A stretch of 64,000 nt of DNA from Labrys monachus (lineage in GTDB: Bacteria > Pseudomonadota > Alphaproteobacteria > Rhizobiales > Labraceae). Position 1 is the stretch's first letter; each line of letters begins with the position of its first letter. Position numbers and translations under genes: made by a program. The notes beneath the pieces were generated by a model. The model made no database searches. It saw nothing but the letters and a program-made list of their open reading frames with translations, and was not told the origin of the DNA. This document shows positions 8,570 through 17,000 of this stretch, in pieces. The stretch is from NCBI RefSeq assembly GCF_030814655.1, contig NZ_JAUSVK010000001.1:6207001-6271000 (forward strand), in the 5' to 3' direction.

Positions 8570-9319
8570 ATGATCCGACGCCGGGCCTTGGAAGCCTGTG
8601 TCGCCGCAGGCCTTTCCGACAGGATCGACGCGGAGGGCGTGATGGTCGCCATGGCCCGCTCCTCCGACACCTTGCTCGTGTCCTGCGCGGGCATCGTCCC
8701 GAAGGACAGCATCCTCTATGCCATGGAAAACACGTCCAGGCAGATCGAAACGAACAAGATCTTCATCTGCGACAGCAACAGCCTCTGGTATTACCGGGGC
8801 ATACCGGGCCTGACGTCGTCCTTTTCCGATACGGTCGATCTCGTTTCGAGGCTCGTGCGCCGAATCGATGCCAGGCGGACCTTTGCGGTCGGCACCTCCG
8901 GCGGCGGCTACATGGCGCTGGCGCTCGCCGCGCTCCTCGGACTGGACAGGGCGCTTGCGATGTCGCCGCAGACATCCCTGGACGCCGGATGGCGAGCGGA
9001 CCATGGCGACGGCCGGTGGCAGGACAGCATGGACGTCATCCAGGCCGGGCCCGCGCCCCATGACATCCGCGCGCTGATCGCATCGGCGGGACAGACGCGC
9101 TTTCACGTCGTCTATCCCCGGGGTGACGCCCTGGATGCGGCCCATGCCGAGCGGCTGGGCGCGTCCCCCAAAGTCCGGCTCTATCCGCTGGAAACATCCG
9201 AGCACAATGTCTCGGAGGTGATGCAACAGCGCGGCGTCCTGCAGCCCTGCCTGGAGGCGTTCCTGCAAGGCGGCGACGAGGAGGTGGCGTCCGATCTTCG
9301 CAGCGTGCTGGGCCTGTGA
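8570..9319 (+). CDS. alpha/beta hydrolase-fold protein
   Basis: About 249 residues. The nucleophile elbow GTSGGGYMALALA (about residue 110) and the preceding TFAV strand indicate an alpha/beta hydrolase. SMDV/HDIR and a histidine in the C-terminal ETSEHNV are candidates for the acid and base. The frame is open far upstream, but that part reads like a shadow of the opposite-strand gene. ATG 8570 is the first plausible start, with ATG 8642 (GGAGGG 5 bases away) an alternative. The N-terminal motif TLLVSCAGI followed by FFICDSN-like sequence recalls polysaccharide-associated hydrolases, but the substrate is unknown. Confidence 0.62.
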   Translation: MIRRRALEACVAAGLSDRIDAEGVMVAMARSSDTLLVSCAGIVPKDSILYAMENTSRQIETNKIFICDSNSLWYYRGIPGLTSSFSDTVDLVSRLVRRIDARRTFAVGTSGGGYMALALAALLGLDRALAMSPQTSLDAGWRADHGDGRWQDSMDVIQAGPAPHDIRALIASAGQTRFHVVYPRGDALDAAHAERLGASPKVRLYPLETSEHNVSEVMQQRGVLQPCLEAFLQGGDEEVASDLRSVLGL

Positions 9320-9331
9320 CGGCCGGGACAA

Positions 9332-9387
9332 GGTGCCGGTCGGGGGACCGGCACACCGCGGCGGGCGGGTCCCCCGACCCGCCTCGC
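9332..9387. repeat. repeat family G, copy 1 (palindromic, flanks the biotin locus)
   Basis: CCGGTCGGGGGACCGG is followed by GGGTCCCCCGACCC; the unit recurs in the same orientation at 12134-12184. The two copies bracket bioB-bioY-bioR. Confidence 0.6.
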
Positions 9388-9450
9388 TCCGCCCGGGCTG
9401 GCATGGCTGCGGCGACCGCCGCTCCCCGGGTGCTCACCCTGCCGGGACGG

Positions 9451-9474
9451 AGGCGCAGGCGCAGGCGCAGGCGC
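9451..9474. repeat. hexanucleotide microsatellite (AGGCGC)4
   Basis: Four perfect AGGCGC units lie just beyond the 3' end of bioB, in non-coding sequence. They are a candidate variable-number locus. Confidence 0.7.
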
Positions 9475-9482
9475 ATTCCGGT

Positions 9483-10439
9483 TCACGGCTCACCTATCGC
9501 GGCGAACAGTTCGGCGTCCTCGCCAATGCCGGCATTGGGTGTGGTGAGCAGCGTATCGCCGTAAAAGACGGAATTCGCTCCGGCAACAAGACACAGAATC
9601 TGCGCTTCGCGATTGAGACCGGACCGTCCGGCCGAGAGGCGCACCGTCGAGGCCGGCATCGCCAGGCGGGTCGTCGCCACCATCCGCACCAGTTCCAGCG
9701 GGTCGATGCGCGGGCGCCTTGCCAGAGGCGTCCCCTCAACCGGAACGAGCGCGTTGATCGGCACGCTTTCGGGGTGCGGCTCCATTCCCGCAAGAACCTG
9801 CAGCATCGAGGCCCGATCATGGATCGTCTCGCCCATACCGATGATGCCGCCGCAGCAGAGGTCGATCCCGAAAGATCGCACCGTCGCCAGCGTATCCAAC
9901 CTGTCCGCATAGGTCCGCGTGGTGATGATCCGGCCGTAAAATTCGGGGCTGGTGTCGAGATTGTGGTTGTAGGCCGTGAGGCCGGCCGCCGCGAGCCGTT
10001 CAGCCTGATGCGGCTTCAGCATGCCGAGCGTGACGCAGGCTTCCATTCCGAGCGCGCGGACGCCCTCGACCATTTCGACGACGGCATCGAACTCCTTGCC
10101 GTCGCGCACCTGCCGCCACGCGGCGCCCATGCAGAAGCGTTCAGCCCCTGCCGCCTTGGCGGTCGCGGCCCTTGCGACCACGCTCCTGGGGTCCATCAGT
10201 TTGTCGCGGTTCATGCCGACATCGCGATGATGCGCCGATTGCGGGCAATAGGCGCAGTTCTCCGGACATCCGCCGGTCTTGATGGAAAGCAGGCTCGCTT
10301 TCTGCACCTTGTTCGGATCATGGTGCTGGCGATGCACCGCGTTGGCGCGACCGACCAGCTCAAGTAGCGGCAATTCATGCAGGGCGACGATCTGGTCGGT
10401 TGTCCAGTCGTGCCGGATCGCTCCGTCCACCGCCGTCAT
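9483..10439 (-). CDS. bioB: biotin synthase
   Basis: 318-residue radical SAM enzyme that inserts sulfur into dethiobiotin, the last step of biotin synthesis. The SAM cluster cysteines are Cys58, Cys62 and Cys65 in [12 protein letters not shown]. Further signatures are [22 protein letters not shown] (ligands of the [2Fe-2S] sulfur-donor cluster) and the closing arginine region [12 protein letters not shown] 10439 is the correct start; the longer open frame upstream is shadow of bioY. It overlaps the bioY stop as ATGA, so the two genes form a translationally coupled operon controlled by the BioR box at 11032-11041. No other bio synthesis genes are in the window. Confidence 0.97.
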   Translation of the reverse strand: MTAVDGAIRHDWTTDQIVALHELPLLELVGRANAVHRQHHDPNKVQKASLLSIKTGGCPENCAYCPQSAHHRDVGMNRDKLMDPRSVVARAATAKAAGAERFCMGAAWRQVRDGKEFDAVVEMVEGVRALGMEACVTLGMLKPHQAERLAAAGLTAYNHNLDTSPEFYGRIITTRTYADRLDTLATVRSFGIDLCCGGIIGMGETIHDRASMLQVLAGMEPHPESVPINALVPVEGTPLARRPRIDPLELVRMVATTRLAMPASTVRLSAGRSGLNREAQILCLVAGANSVFYGDTLLTTPNAGIGEDAELFAAIGEP

Positions 10440-11011
10440 TCGGCTTTGCCCCGAAGCCGGACGAAGGAAGCCGGCATCGCCATGCCGACGGCCGCCACGG
10501 CGCCAATCTTCACCAGATCGCCCAGCAGGAAGGGCAGGACGCCGGCGGCGAGAAGCCGGTCTACGGGGACATAGACCGCGAGCCATGCGGCACCAAACCC
10601 GTAGATCGGCAGCATGCCGGCCAACATCGCCACCGAACGGCCCATCGCGCCCTTGCCGGCGGCCAGCATGCCGACCAGCCAGGAAGCGACGAGATAGCCG
10701 AGCAGATAGCCGCCGGTCGGCCCGACCATGTAGGCAATGCCGATGCCGCGCTCGGGGGAGCCGGAGAACACCGGCAGGCCCGCCGCGCCGGCCGCGAGAT
10801 AGGCCAGGAAGATCGAAACCGCGATACGCGGGCCGAAGGCTACCGCGAATGCCATGACGGCCATCGTGTGCAGCGTCATCGGCACAGGCCAGAACGGGAT
10901 CTGCACCTTGGCGGCAAGCGTCATCAGCGCCGCTCCGGCAAGGACGGTCACGACCGTGCGCGTCGATAGTCGGGAACGGGATCGGGTGAGGAGCAGGGCG
11001 GCGTTCGCCAT
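10436..11011 (-). CDS. bioY: biotin transporter substrate-binding subunit BioY
   Basis: 191 residues with six membrane helices, the S component of an ECF-type biotin importer. Family signatures are [17 protein letters not shown] at the N-terminus, [21 protein letters not shown], and [15 protein letters not shown]. No ATPase or EcfT gene is adjacent; solitary BioY proteins are known to transport biotin or to share a common ECF module. It is co-transcribed with bioB and has a BioR box 20 bp before its ATG. Confidence 0.96.
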   Translation of the reverse strand: MANAALLLTRSRSRLSTRTVVTVLAGAALMTLAAKVQIPFWPVPMTLHTMAVMAFAVAFGPRIAVSIFLAYLAAGAAGLPVFSGSPERGIGIAYMVGPTGGYLLGYLVASWLVGMLAAGKGAMGRSVAMLAGMLPIYGFGAAWLAVYVPVDRLLAAGVLPFLLGDLVKIGAVAAVGMAMPASFVRLRGKAE

Positions 11012-11031
11012 CTGAGGATCCTTGTGCGATA

Positions 11032-11041
11032 TTATCTATAA
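11032..11041 (-). promoter_or_regulatory. BioR operator upstream of bioYB
   Basis: TTATCTATAA is an exact match to the alphaproteobacterial BioR box TTATMKATAA. It lies 20 bp before the bioY ATG, in an AT-rich stretch (11028-11062) that also carries the likely -10 region. Binding should repress bioY-bioB when biotin is sufficient. Confidence 0.85.
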
Positions 11042-11322
11042 TTTACTATATCTATCGCTAATTGAATCCACAGATCTACGATTTCGGCAAGAGCTAATGA
11101 TAAAAGGCGGGAAATATCTCGGCTCACCAGCGAGATCGCGCACCCTCCCGCCGCGATTCCGAAAAAGCCTCTCGGCCTGAAAATCGGCTGAACACGACGG
11201 CTTCCAGGCGAGGGCGACCTGGATCAGCAAGTTCCGGGGTTATTGCCGGTGGTGTGGGCAGCTGCCGATAATCACCCGGAACCAACCCATCGTCGAACCG
11301 TCCTGATTGGCTGCTCCGGCGG
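11042..11322. other. intergenic region between bioY and bioR
   Basis: It holds the AT-rich promoter side of bioYB near 11042-11062 and the 3' trailer of bioR. Short minus-strand frames here have no recognisable domain. Nothing else is seen. Confidence 0.4.
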
Positions 11323-11949
11323 CTAACGAGGCGTTTTCTGCCCCATGGTCTGCACGTGGCGCGCAAGCACATTGGCTGCAGCCTCCGCCTGTCCTGCCCT
11401 CAAGGCATCCAGGATAGCGCGATGATCGCGGTCGGTGGGGGCTTCCCATTCGGCACGCCAGCCGGAGAAAAGGAAGCGAGCGCTCGCCGTCTGCAGGTCG
11501 TCAATGGCCTTCAACAGGCGCGGCATGCCACAGGGGGCAAGAAGGATGCGGTGAAAGAGTCGGTTGGCTGCTTCCCATTGTTGGACGTTCCGAGCGCGAT
11601 CGCCGACCCTATTGGCCTCCTCTGCCTGATCGAGAATGGCCTTGGTCAAGTGTGGAGCGGCATTGCGCAGCGCCAGCGCTTCGAGGGCAGCCCGCATCTC
11701 AGCCACCTCCCGCACCTCTTCAGGACTGAAGCTTGCAACACGCACCCCCCTGCGCGGCTCGCTTACAACAAGACCTTGCGCTTCCAGCCGCCGAAAGGCT
11801 TCCCGTACGGGCACATGGCTTGCGCCGAACTCGTCGGCGATGTGATCCTGCCCGAGGCGGGATCCGGGCTCAAGCGCCCCGGCGATGATGCGATCGGCCA
11901 GAATCCTGCTGATCCGAACGGCAATCGTGTCGTCTTTAGCTGTCACCAT
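11323..11949 (-). CDS. bioR: biotin-locus repressor, GntR family (BioR)
   Basis: 208 residues of the FadR subfamily of GntR regulators. The N-terminal winged helix is residues 8-75 (ADRIIAGALEPGSRLGQDHI, PVREAFRRLEAQGLV), followed by an all-helical FCD effector domain. BioR is the biotin regulator of many alphaproteobacteria, in place of BirA repression. The identification rests on the GntR family, the adjacent bioY-bioB, and a TTATMKATAA box before both this gene and bioY. Its own box starts 4 bp before the ATG, so the repressor should block its own expression. Confidence 0.92.
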   Translation of the reverse strand: MVTAKDDTIAVRISRILADRIIAGALEPGSRLGQDHIADEFGASHVPVREAFRRLEAQGLVVSEPRRGVRVASFSPEEVREVAEMRAALEALALRNAAPHLTKAILDQAEEANRVGDRARNVQQWEAANRLFHRILLAPCGMPRLLKAIDDLQTASARFLFSGWRAEWEAPTDRDHRAILDALRAGQAEAAANVLARHVQTMGQKTPR

Positions 11950-11952
11950 GTT

Positions 11953-11962
11953 TTATAGATAA
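11953..11962 (-). promoter_or_regulatory. BioR operator upstream of bioR
   Basis: TTATAGATAA matches the BioR consensus exactly. It lies 4 bp upstream of the bioR start codon, overlapping the ribosome-binding region, which fits tight autoregulation. Confidence 0.85.
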
Positions 11963-12133
11963 TTCGAATCCGCTCCGCCGTCGAGAAGCCCTGGTCTGTG
12001 CGGGAAGCTTCTCGCCGCTCCTGAAGCACATGCGACTTACGATGAAGCAGCGCTTCACAGGCGGGAACGCCGGTGAAACGCTGCAAGGCTCTTGAAGGGA
12101 CGCCGTGGCGCCCGAAGACGACTCGGGGGGTGT

Positions 12134-12184
12134 GGCACCGGTCGGGAGACCGGCACACCGGTGGGCTGGTCCCCCGACCCGCCT
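12134..12184. repeat. repeat family G, copy 2
   Basis: It carries the same paired palindromes as 9332-9387 (CCGGTCGGGAGACCGG, then GGTCCCCCGACCCGCC), in direct orientation, lying just past the 3' end of the transporter gene. Confidence 0.6.
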
Positions 12185-12212
12185 TGTCGCGATGGACGGC
12201 CGGGCAGCCTCC

Positions 12213-14099
12213 TCACCACCCCGCCCGGGCTTCGTCCGGATGGGCATCGATCAGGGTTGCCATGACGAAGGACAGCGCGGCCGCCAGCATCAGGTAGAAG
12301 GCGGGCGCCAGCCGGTCGCCGGTCGCCGCGATCAGGGCGACGGAGACCAGCGGCACCGTGCCGCCGAAGATCGACAGCGACAGGTTGTAGCCGACCGACA
12401 GGCCCGAGCAGCGGACATGCTTGGGGAACGCCTCGACCATGAAGGCGGGGCAGGCGCCCGCGAAGCAGGCGACGATCAGCCCGAAGCTCGCGAGCCCGGC
12501 CAGGATCAGCGGCAGGCTCGGCTGGCTGATCAGCCAGAACAAAGGCCAGGCCAGCAAAGCGAGCAGGCCCGAGCCCAGCAGCAGCAAAGGCTTGCGCCCG
12601 ATGCGGTCGGAGACGATGCCGGAGGCCGGCAGCGCGGCGAGCAGCACGACGAGGGCGAAACTGTCCAGCGCCAGCGCCTCGGATTCGGCGAAATGATGCG
12701 TCTGCAGCAGCCATGTCGTCATGTAGATGAAGCACATGTAGAAGCCGACGCCGTTGACGAGGTTGAAGCCGATCACCTTGAGGATCGTGGTCCATTGCGT
12801 GCGGAAGGCGTCGCGGATCGGCGACATTTCCGCCCCCGTGGCCTTCACCTCCGGCTCCTTGGGCAGCCGGCGGCGGGCGATGAACACCAGCGCGCCGATG
12901 GCGACGCCGGTGAGGAAGGCGGCCCGCCAGCCCCAGGATCCCGCGGTCTGCGGCGGCAGGATGGCGGTGATGGCGGCGCCGACCAGCGATCCCAGCAACA
13001 GGCCGCCGATGGAGCCGAGCGGCGCATAGCTGCCCAATCGTCCGCGGCGGGACGGCAGGGCCTCCTCGACCAGCAGCACCATCGATGTCGTGTATTCGCC
13101 GCCGACCGCCAGGCCCTGCAGCAGGCGCAGGGCGACGAGCAGGGCCGGCGCGGCGATGCCGATGGTCTCGTAGGTCGGCAGCAGGCCCATCAGCAGGGTC
13201 GGCACCACCATCATCAGCACGGAGGCGACGACGGCGGCGCGCCGTCCCCGGCGGTCGCCGATATGGCCGAAGACCAGCCCGCCCAGCGGCCGGGCGATGA
13301 AGCCCACCGCGAAGACGCCGAAGGAAGCGAGCAGCGAGACGGTGGGATCGTGGGCCGGAAAGAATTGCTGGCCGATCGCGGCGGCGAAGAAGCCGTAGAC
13401 CCCGAAATCATACCATTCCATCACATTGCCGGCGAGGCCGGCGATCACCGTGCGGCGCTCGGAGGTCTTGATCTGCAGGTTCAGCTCATGCGCGGTCCGC
13501 ACGATCGCCCCGCCGATGAGGTCGAGCCGGCCGAGCTGCTCGATGCGCGGCTTGACCGCCTTCAGCTCCGCCGGCTTGAAGAAGCGCTCGAAGACGAAGC
13601 AGGCGTCGGCCAGCGCGACCAGGGCGGCATCCTCCGGATGGGGAATGTCGTCGTTGAACAGCAAAGCGAGGAGGCGGCGCTTGGCCTCGGGACGCTCCTG
13701 CCCGGCGGCGACCGGATAGCGCCGATCGTGCAGGACCCAGAGGAAGCTCTGGTCCCGGCGATAGAGGATGCCCTTGGCGCAGAGGCTGGCCAGCGCCGCC
13801 TCGCGCATCGCCGGGGCCTTGGGGGCGAGCCTGACGATCCACGCCCTCGGATCGAGCCGCGCCGGCTCGGCGGCGATCTCGGCGAGGACCCTGTCGAGGA
13901 CCGGGTCGCCCGTCGGCGTGGGGTCGGCCACCCAGAGCTCGCGCAGGTCGGAATCGATCCGTCCCTGCAGCGACAGGTCGATCAGCGCGGCGCCGGCGAC
14001 GCCGCAGGTCAGATAGACCTCGGGCACCTCGTCGAACTCGCCGCCGGCATCCTCCAGCGTCAGAAGCAGCAATTCCTCGATCAGGCTGACATGTTGCAT
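12213..14099 (-). CDS. GPP34 (GOLPH3-like) domain fused to an MHS-type MFS transporter
   Basis: 628 residues in one uninterrupted frame. Residues 1 to about 210 match the GPP34/GOLPH3 fold: SLIEELLLLTLEDAGGEF, AGAALIDLSLQGRI, PTPTGDPVLDRVL, and KGILYRRDQSFLWVL with DRRYPV. Residues about 215-628 are a 12-helix major facilitator of the metabolite:H+ symporter group (ProP/ShiA-like): GNVMEWYDFGVYGFFAA, RPLGGLVFGHIGDRRGR and LLQGLAVGGEYTTS. In eukaryotes GPP34 binds phosphatidylinositol-4-phosphate; free bacterial GPP34 proteins have no settled role. Fusion to a symporter suggests a membrane-proximal sensing or regulatory domain. It is divergent from a dioxygenase gene across a shared region holding a strong operator. 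Substrates of related symporters include betaine, proline, citrate and shikimate; the real one is not deducible. Confidence 0.85.
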   Translation of the reverse strand: MQHVSLIEELLLLTLEDAGGEFDEVPEVYLTCGVAGAALIDLSLQGRIDSDLRELWVADPTPTGDPVLDRVLAEIAAEPARLDPRAWIVRLAPKAPAMREAALASLCAKGILYRRDQSFLWVLHDRRYPVAAGQERPEAKRRLLALLFNDDIPHPEDAALVALADACFVFERFFKPAELKAVKPRIEQLGRLDLIGGAIVRTAHELNLQIKTSERRTVIAGLAGNVMEWYDFGVYGFFAAAIGQQFFPAHDPTVSLLASFGVFAVGFIARPLGGLVFGHIGDRRGRRAAVVASVLMMVVPTLLMGLLPTYETIGIAAPALLVALRLLQGLAVGGEYTTSMVLLVEEALPSRRGRLGSYAPLGSIGGLLLGSLVGAAITAILPPQTAGSWGWRAAFLTGVAIGALVFIARRRLPKEPEVKATGAEMSPIRDAFRTQWTTILKVIGFNLVNGVGFYMCFIYMTTWLLQTHHFAESEALALDSFALVVLLAALPASGIVSDRIGRKPLLLLGSGLLALLAWPLFWLISQPSLPLILAGLASFGLIVACFAGACPAFMVEAFPKHVRCSGLSVGYNLSLSIFGGTVPLVSVALIAATGDRLAPAFYLMLAAALSFVMATLIDAHPDEARAGW

Positions 14100-14525
14100 A
14101 GGACCCCCATCCCCTCCCCCGACGCTTCTTGTGTTGTCGCGACGTGACGGCCGGGAATCACGAGGCGCCCGCCGATGCTACTCAAAACGCAGGCGCTTGC
14201 CGCGTCCCCAGATGGCGGAAACCGCCGGTTGCCGCATATATTTCGAAGGGAGTGCGCCTCAAGCCGTCATCCCGTGCGCGCCGCACCCCGCAGGGGGCGG
14301 TGCAGACACGGGACCGCATGCGGAGGGAGCCTCTTCCGGGGGACGGTCCCGGATCTGCGGCGCATCGCTCCCGCGCTGCGCCGCGTCCGGGATGACGCGG
14401 CGCGATACCCCCTCCCCCTCCTTGCCCATCTCGCCCAGATCAGCTAATTTCCTTCGCCTTAACGTTTAGCTAAACGCTAAGTACGGGACAGACCGGCACA
14501 GCCGGCAGCCACAAGGAGGAACGCG
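14100..14525. other. divergent intergenic region with palindromic repeat and operator
   Basis: About 14265-14403 contains an imperfect long inverted repeat whose ends read GTCATCCCG and CGGGATGAC, one of the dispersed intergenic palindromes of this genome. The promoter-proximal part holds the operator described separately and AAGGAGGA (14513-14520) as the ribosome site of the dioxygenase gene. Confidence 0.5.
14459..14480. promoter_or_regulatory. 22-bp operator-like palindrome
   Basis: The centre CGTTTAGCTAAACG (14463-14476) is a perfect 14-bp palindrome. With its flanks (TTAa...cTAA) 20 of 22 positions are symmetric. It is 45 bp before the dioxygenase ATG and in the only control region shared with the GPP34-MFS gene. 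A LacI-family regulator sits two genes downstream, making it the likely binding protein. Confidence 0.6.
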
Positions 14526-15413
14526 ATGTACACCAAGCAGGCCCTGCGCGAGCTCGGCGTCACCGGATCGGACTTCACCGACGACCAGCGCCGGTCGCTC
14601 GAGGAGAACGGCTTCTTCATCCAGACCGGCGTCTTCTCGCCGGAGGAGGCCCGGGAAATGGCGGAGGCCTTCGACGACCTCCACCGCAAGGAGGGCGAGC
14701 GCGGCGGCCACGAGGTGCATGTCGAGCCGGGGGCGCCGCGCGTCTCCAACCTCTTCAACAAGACCGACGCCTATGACCGCTGCCTCGCCATCGCGCCGGT
14801 GCTGGCGGCCTCGCACCATCTCCTCGGCGAGTTCAAGCTGCACGGCGCCAATCTGCGCGACCCGCTGCCCGGCAAGGGCCACCAGGACCTGCATGTCGAC
14901 GTGCCCAAGCTGTTCGAGGACGATTGGTGGGTGCTGAACGCCATCGTCACCTTCGACGACATGACGGCCGACAACGGCCCCACCCGCATCGTGCCGGGCT
15001 CGCACAAATGGCATCCGATCAACGTGCCGCATGTCAACCAGGGCGACTGGGAGCCCGCGCCCCTCACCCCCGAGGAGGAGGCGCGCACCCCGAAGGATCT
15101 CGCCGCGCCCTATCCGGGCGAGCTCCACGTCACCGCGCCCAAGGGCTCGGTCATCGTGATGAACTCCTCGATGTGGCATGGCGGCACGGTCAACCGCAGC
15201 GGCGAGCGGCGCCGGGTGCTGCACCTCACCTATACGCGGCGCGACCTCCCCCAGCAGCTGGTGCAGCGCGACTATCTGACGGAGGGCCTCTACGACCGCA
15301 TGAGCCCGGCGCAGCGCTTCCTGATGGACATCGAGGAACTGCCCGCCGACGCCCCGGCCCAGCGCTCGGCCCGCAAGGCCGGCACCGGCACCGACGGCCA
15401 TTGGTGGCGGTAG
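14526..15413 (+). CDS. phytanoyl-CoA dioxygenase (PhyH) family protein
   Basis: 295 residues, an Fe(II)/2-oxoglutarate-dependent oxygenase. The iron ligands are His and Asp in GHQDLHVD (about residues 118-121) and the distal His in SSMWHGG (about residue 221), with RVLHLTYTRRD supplying the 2-oxoglutarate arginine. TADNGPTRIVPGSHKWHP is the family signature around the core. The ribosome site AAGGAGGA is eight bases upstream. Family members hydroxylate fatty acyl-CoAs, ectoine, phosphonates or small amines; the substrate here is unknown. It is flanked by a divergent symporter and a downstream LacI regulator, so I infer that it acts on the imported compound. Confidence 0.85.
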   Translation: MYTKQALRELGVTGSDFTDDQRRSLEENGFFIQTGVFSPEEAREMAEAFDDLHRKEGERGGHEVHVEPGAPRVSNLFNKTDAYDRCLAIAPVLAASHHLLGEFKLHGANLRDPLPGKGHQDLHVDVPKLFEDDWWVLNAIVTFDDMTADNGPTRIVPGSHKWHPINVPHVNQGDWEPAPLTPEEEARTPKDLAAPYPGELHVTAPKGSVIVMNSSMWHGGTVNRSGERRRVLHLTYTRRDLPQQLVQRDYLTEGLYDRMSPAQRFLMDIEELPADAPAQRSARKAGTGTDGHWWR

Positions 15414-15420
15414 CCCTCCC

Positions 15421-15672
15421 GGGTGCGCGGACGTCCCGTCCGCCCTTGCCCGCCGCCTCGGAAACCCGTGCCCGGTCAGCCGCCTTCTCCCGGGTCGGGA
15501 GAAGGTCCGGCAGGGGATGAGGGTCTAAACCCTGGAGAACGAAACCCACGCTATTCTTTGCAGGGCTTGGCGCCTATTTTGCAAGATTTGGCGCCTATGA
15601 AGCGCCCAGACTGCATCCCGGCGTTTATGGTGTGCAGGAAGGAAGAGCGGACGGGACGTCCGCGCACCCGGG
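15421..15672. repeat. composite intergenic repeats (families C and A)
   Basis: GTGCGCGGACGTCCCGTCCG (15423-15442) has an inverted copy near 15651-15668, together bracketing the gap. Between them lie one arm of family A (stem CCTTCTCCCG/CGGGAGAAGG with GATGAGGGTCTAAAC, 15483-15530) and the 21-bp direct repeats at 15557-15598. No gene is present. Confidence 0.65.
15557..15598. promoter_or_regulatory. tandem 21-bp direct repeats upstream of the LacI gene
   Basis: TTGGCGCCTAT occurs at 15567-15577 and 15588-15598, and TTTGCA precedes each at the same distance, so the unit is 21 bp (two helical turns). Each TTGGCGCC core is itself nearly palindromic (GGCGCC). They look like paired binding sites. 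Confidence 0.4.
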
Positions 15673-15685
15673 AAGAAATCACCCG

Positions 15686-16702
15686 ATGCCGACCATCCGC
15701 GACGTCGCCCGCCTCGCCGGGGTTTCCACCGCCACCGTCTCGGCGACGCTGAGCGGGGCCTCCTTCGTCAGCGAGGCGCTGCAGGCCCGCGTGCGCGAGG
15801 CGGTGGAGACGCTCGGCTATTCGCCGCACGGCATCGCGCGCAGCCTGAAGAGCGGCTCCTCGCGCCTGCTCGGCCTGATCATCCCCGACGTCACCAACCC
15901 TTTCTTCACCGGGCTCGTGCATGCGGTGGGCCGGCTCGCCCGGGCCGACGGCTATGCCATGCTGCTGTGCGACACCGGCTTCGACCTCGCCCGCGAGCGC
16001 GAGATGCTGGCGCTCCTGCGCATGCAGCGGGTCGACGGCATCGTGCTCTGCCCGGTCGGCGGCGGCGAGGACTATGCCGGCGCCTTCGCCATCGGCCGGG
16101 GCACGCCGATCGTGCTCGCCGACAGCGCCCCGGCGGGCGCGCCGGTCGATGCCGTCGTCATCGACAATTGCGCCGCCTCCTTCGCCGCGACCGCGCATCT
16201 CATCGACCTCGGCCACACCGCGATCGCCACCGTCGCCGGCCCGGAACGCGGCCTGCCCGGCCAGGAGCGCGCCCGCGGCTTTGCGGCGGCGCTGGCGGCG
16301 CGCGGCCTCGCCGCCGACCCGCGCCTCATCGTGCACGGCGATTTCAGCGAGGCGGGCGGCGCCGAGGCCGCGGCCGGGCTGATCGGGCTCGACCCGCGGC
16401 CGACGGCGCTGTTCGTCGCCAACAACCAGATGCTGGTCGGTGTCATGCGCTGCCTGCACGAGGCCGGCCTGTCGGTGCCCGCGGACATCTCGGTCGCCGC
16501 CATCGACGACTTCCCCTGGGCCAGCGCCTTCCGCCCGGCTTTGACCACCGTACGCCAGCCGATCGACGACCTCGCGGCGAACGCGGTGCGCCTGCTGCGC
16601 GCGCGCATGGCGGGGGATCGCGGAGAGCCGCAGCGCATCGAGCTGGCGGCGACGCTGGTGGTGCGGGAATCGGTGGGGCGGGTGGGCGAGTGGGCCAGTT
16701 GA
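15686..16702 (+). CDS. LacI-family transcriptional regulator
   Basis: 338 residues from ATG 15686; upstream in-frame sequence is repeat DNA. The HTH plus hinge is residues 1-50 (PTIRDVARLAGVSTATVSAT, ETLGYSPHGIARSLKSG), with the effector domain following (LGLIIPDVTNPFFTGLVHAV; VANNQMLVGVMRCLHEAG; DDFPWASAFRPALTTVRQP). It lies downstream of the PhyH-family gene. The 22-bp palindrome at 14459-14480 is its most likely operator and would place both the dioxygenase and the GPP34-MFS gene under its control. The two TTGGCGCC repeats just upstream may mediate its own control. Confidence 0.9.
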   Translation: MPTIRDVARLAGVSTATVSATLSGASFVSEALQARVREAVETLGYSPHGIARSLKSGSSRLLGLIIPDVTNPFFTGLVHAVGRLARADGYAMLLCDTGFDLAREREMLALLRMQRVDGIVLCPVGGGEDYAGAFAIGRGTPIVLADSAPAGAPVDAVVIDNCAASFAATAHLIDLGHTAIATVAGPERGLPGQERARGFAAALAARGLAADPRLIVHGDFSEAGGAEAAAGLIGLDPRPTALFVANNQMLVGVMRCLHEAGLSVPADISVAAIDDFPWASAFRPALTTVRQPIDDLAANAVRLLRARMAGDRGEPQRIELAATLVVRESVGRVGEWAS

Positions 16703-17000
16703 AAGGATCTCCATAGAAGCCGGCAATTGAGATATTGCCGATCGGCGGTGTGGGAAGGGCTCCTTCCTAGGGATATCCGGCCGCTGGAGTCTGCCTGCAC
16801 GGAAGGAGTATCAAATTACCTTTAGAAAATTCGTTCTTTATTTGTTCCAATTTTCGTGTACCCTTATCGCCTGCAGCGACGAAGTGTCATTCCCAACCTT
16901 GGAGCATTTGGAGTTTTCGATGCGTTTGTGGCACTCATTGTCTAGGGATGGCTATGCCAGTGCACATGATTCGCGGGGTGCGCTGCAGGCCAATGGGGCA

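Noticed and set aside
11036-11322. Small frames between bioY and bioR, considered as a leader peptide or extra gene
   Set aside because: No ribosome site or conserved motif; the region is explained by the bioYB promoter and BioR box.
12105-14147. 680-codon frame opposite the GPP34-MFS gene
   Set aside because: Low-complexity Gln/Arg/Gly/Glu translation, exact antisense of a gene with two strong domains.
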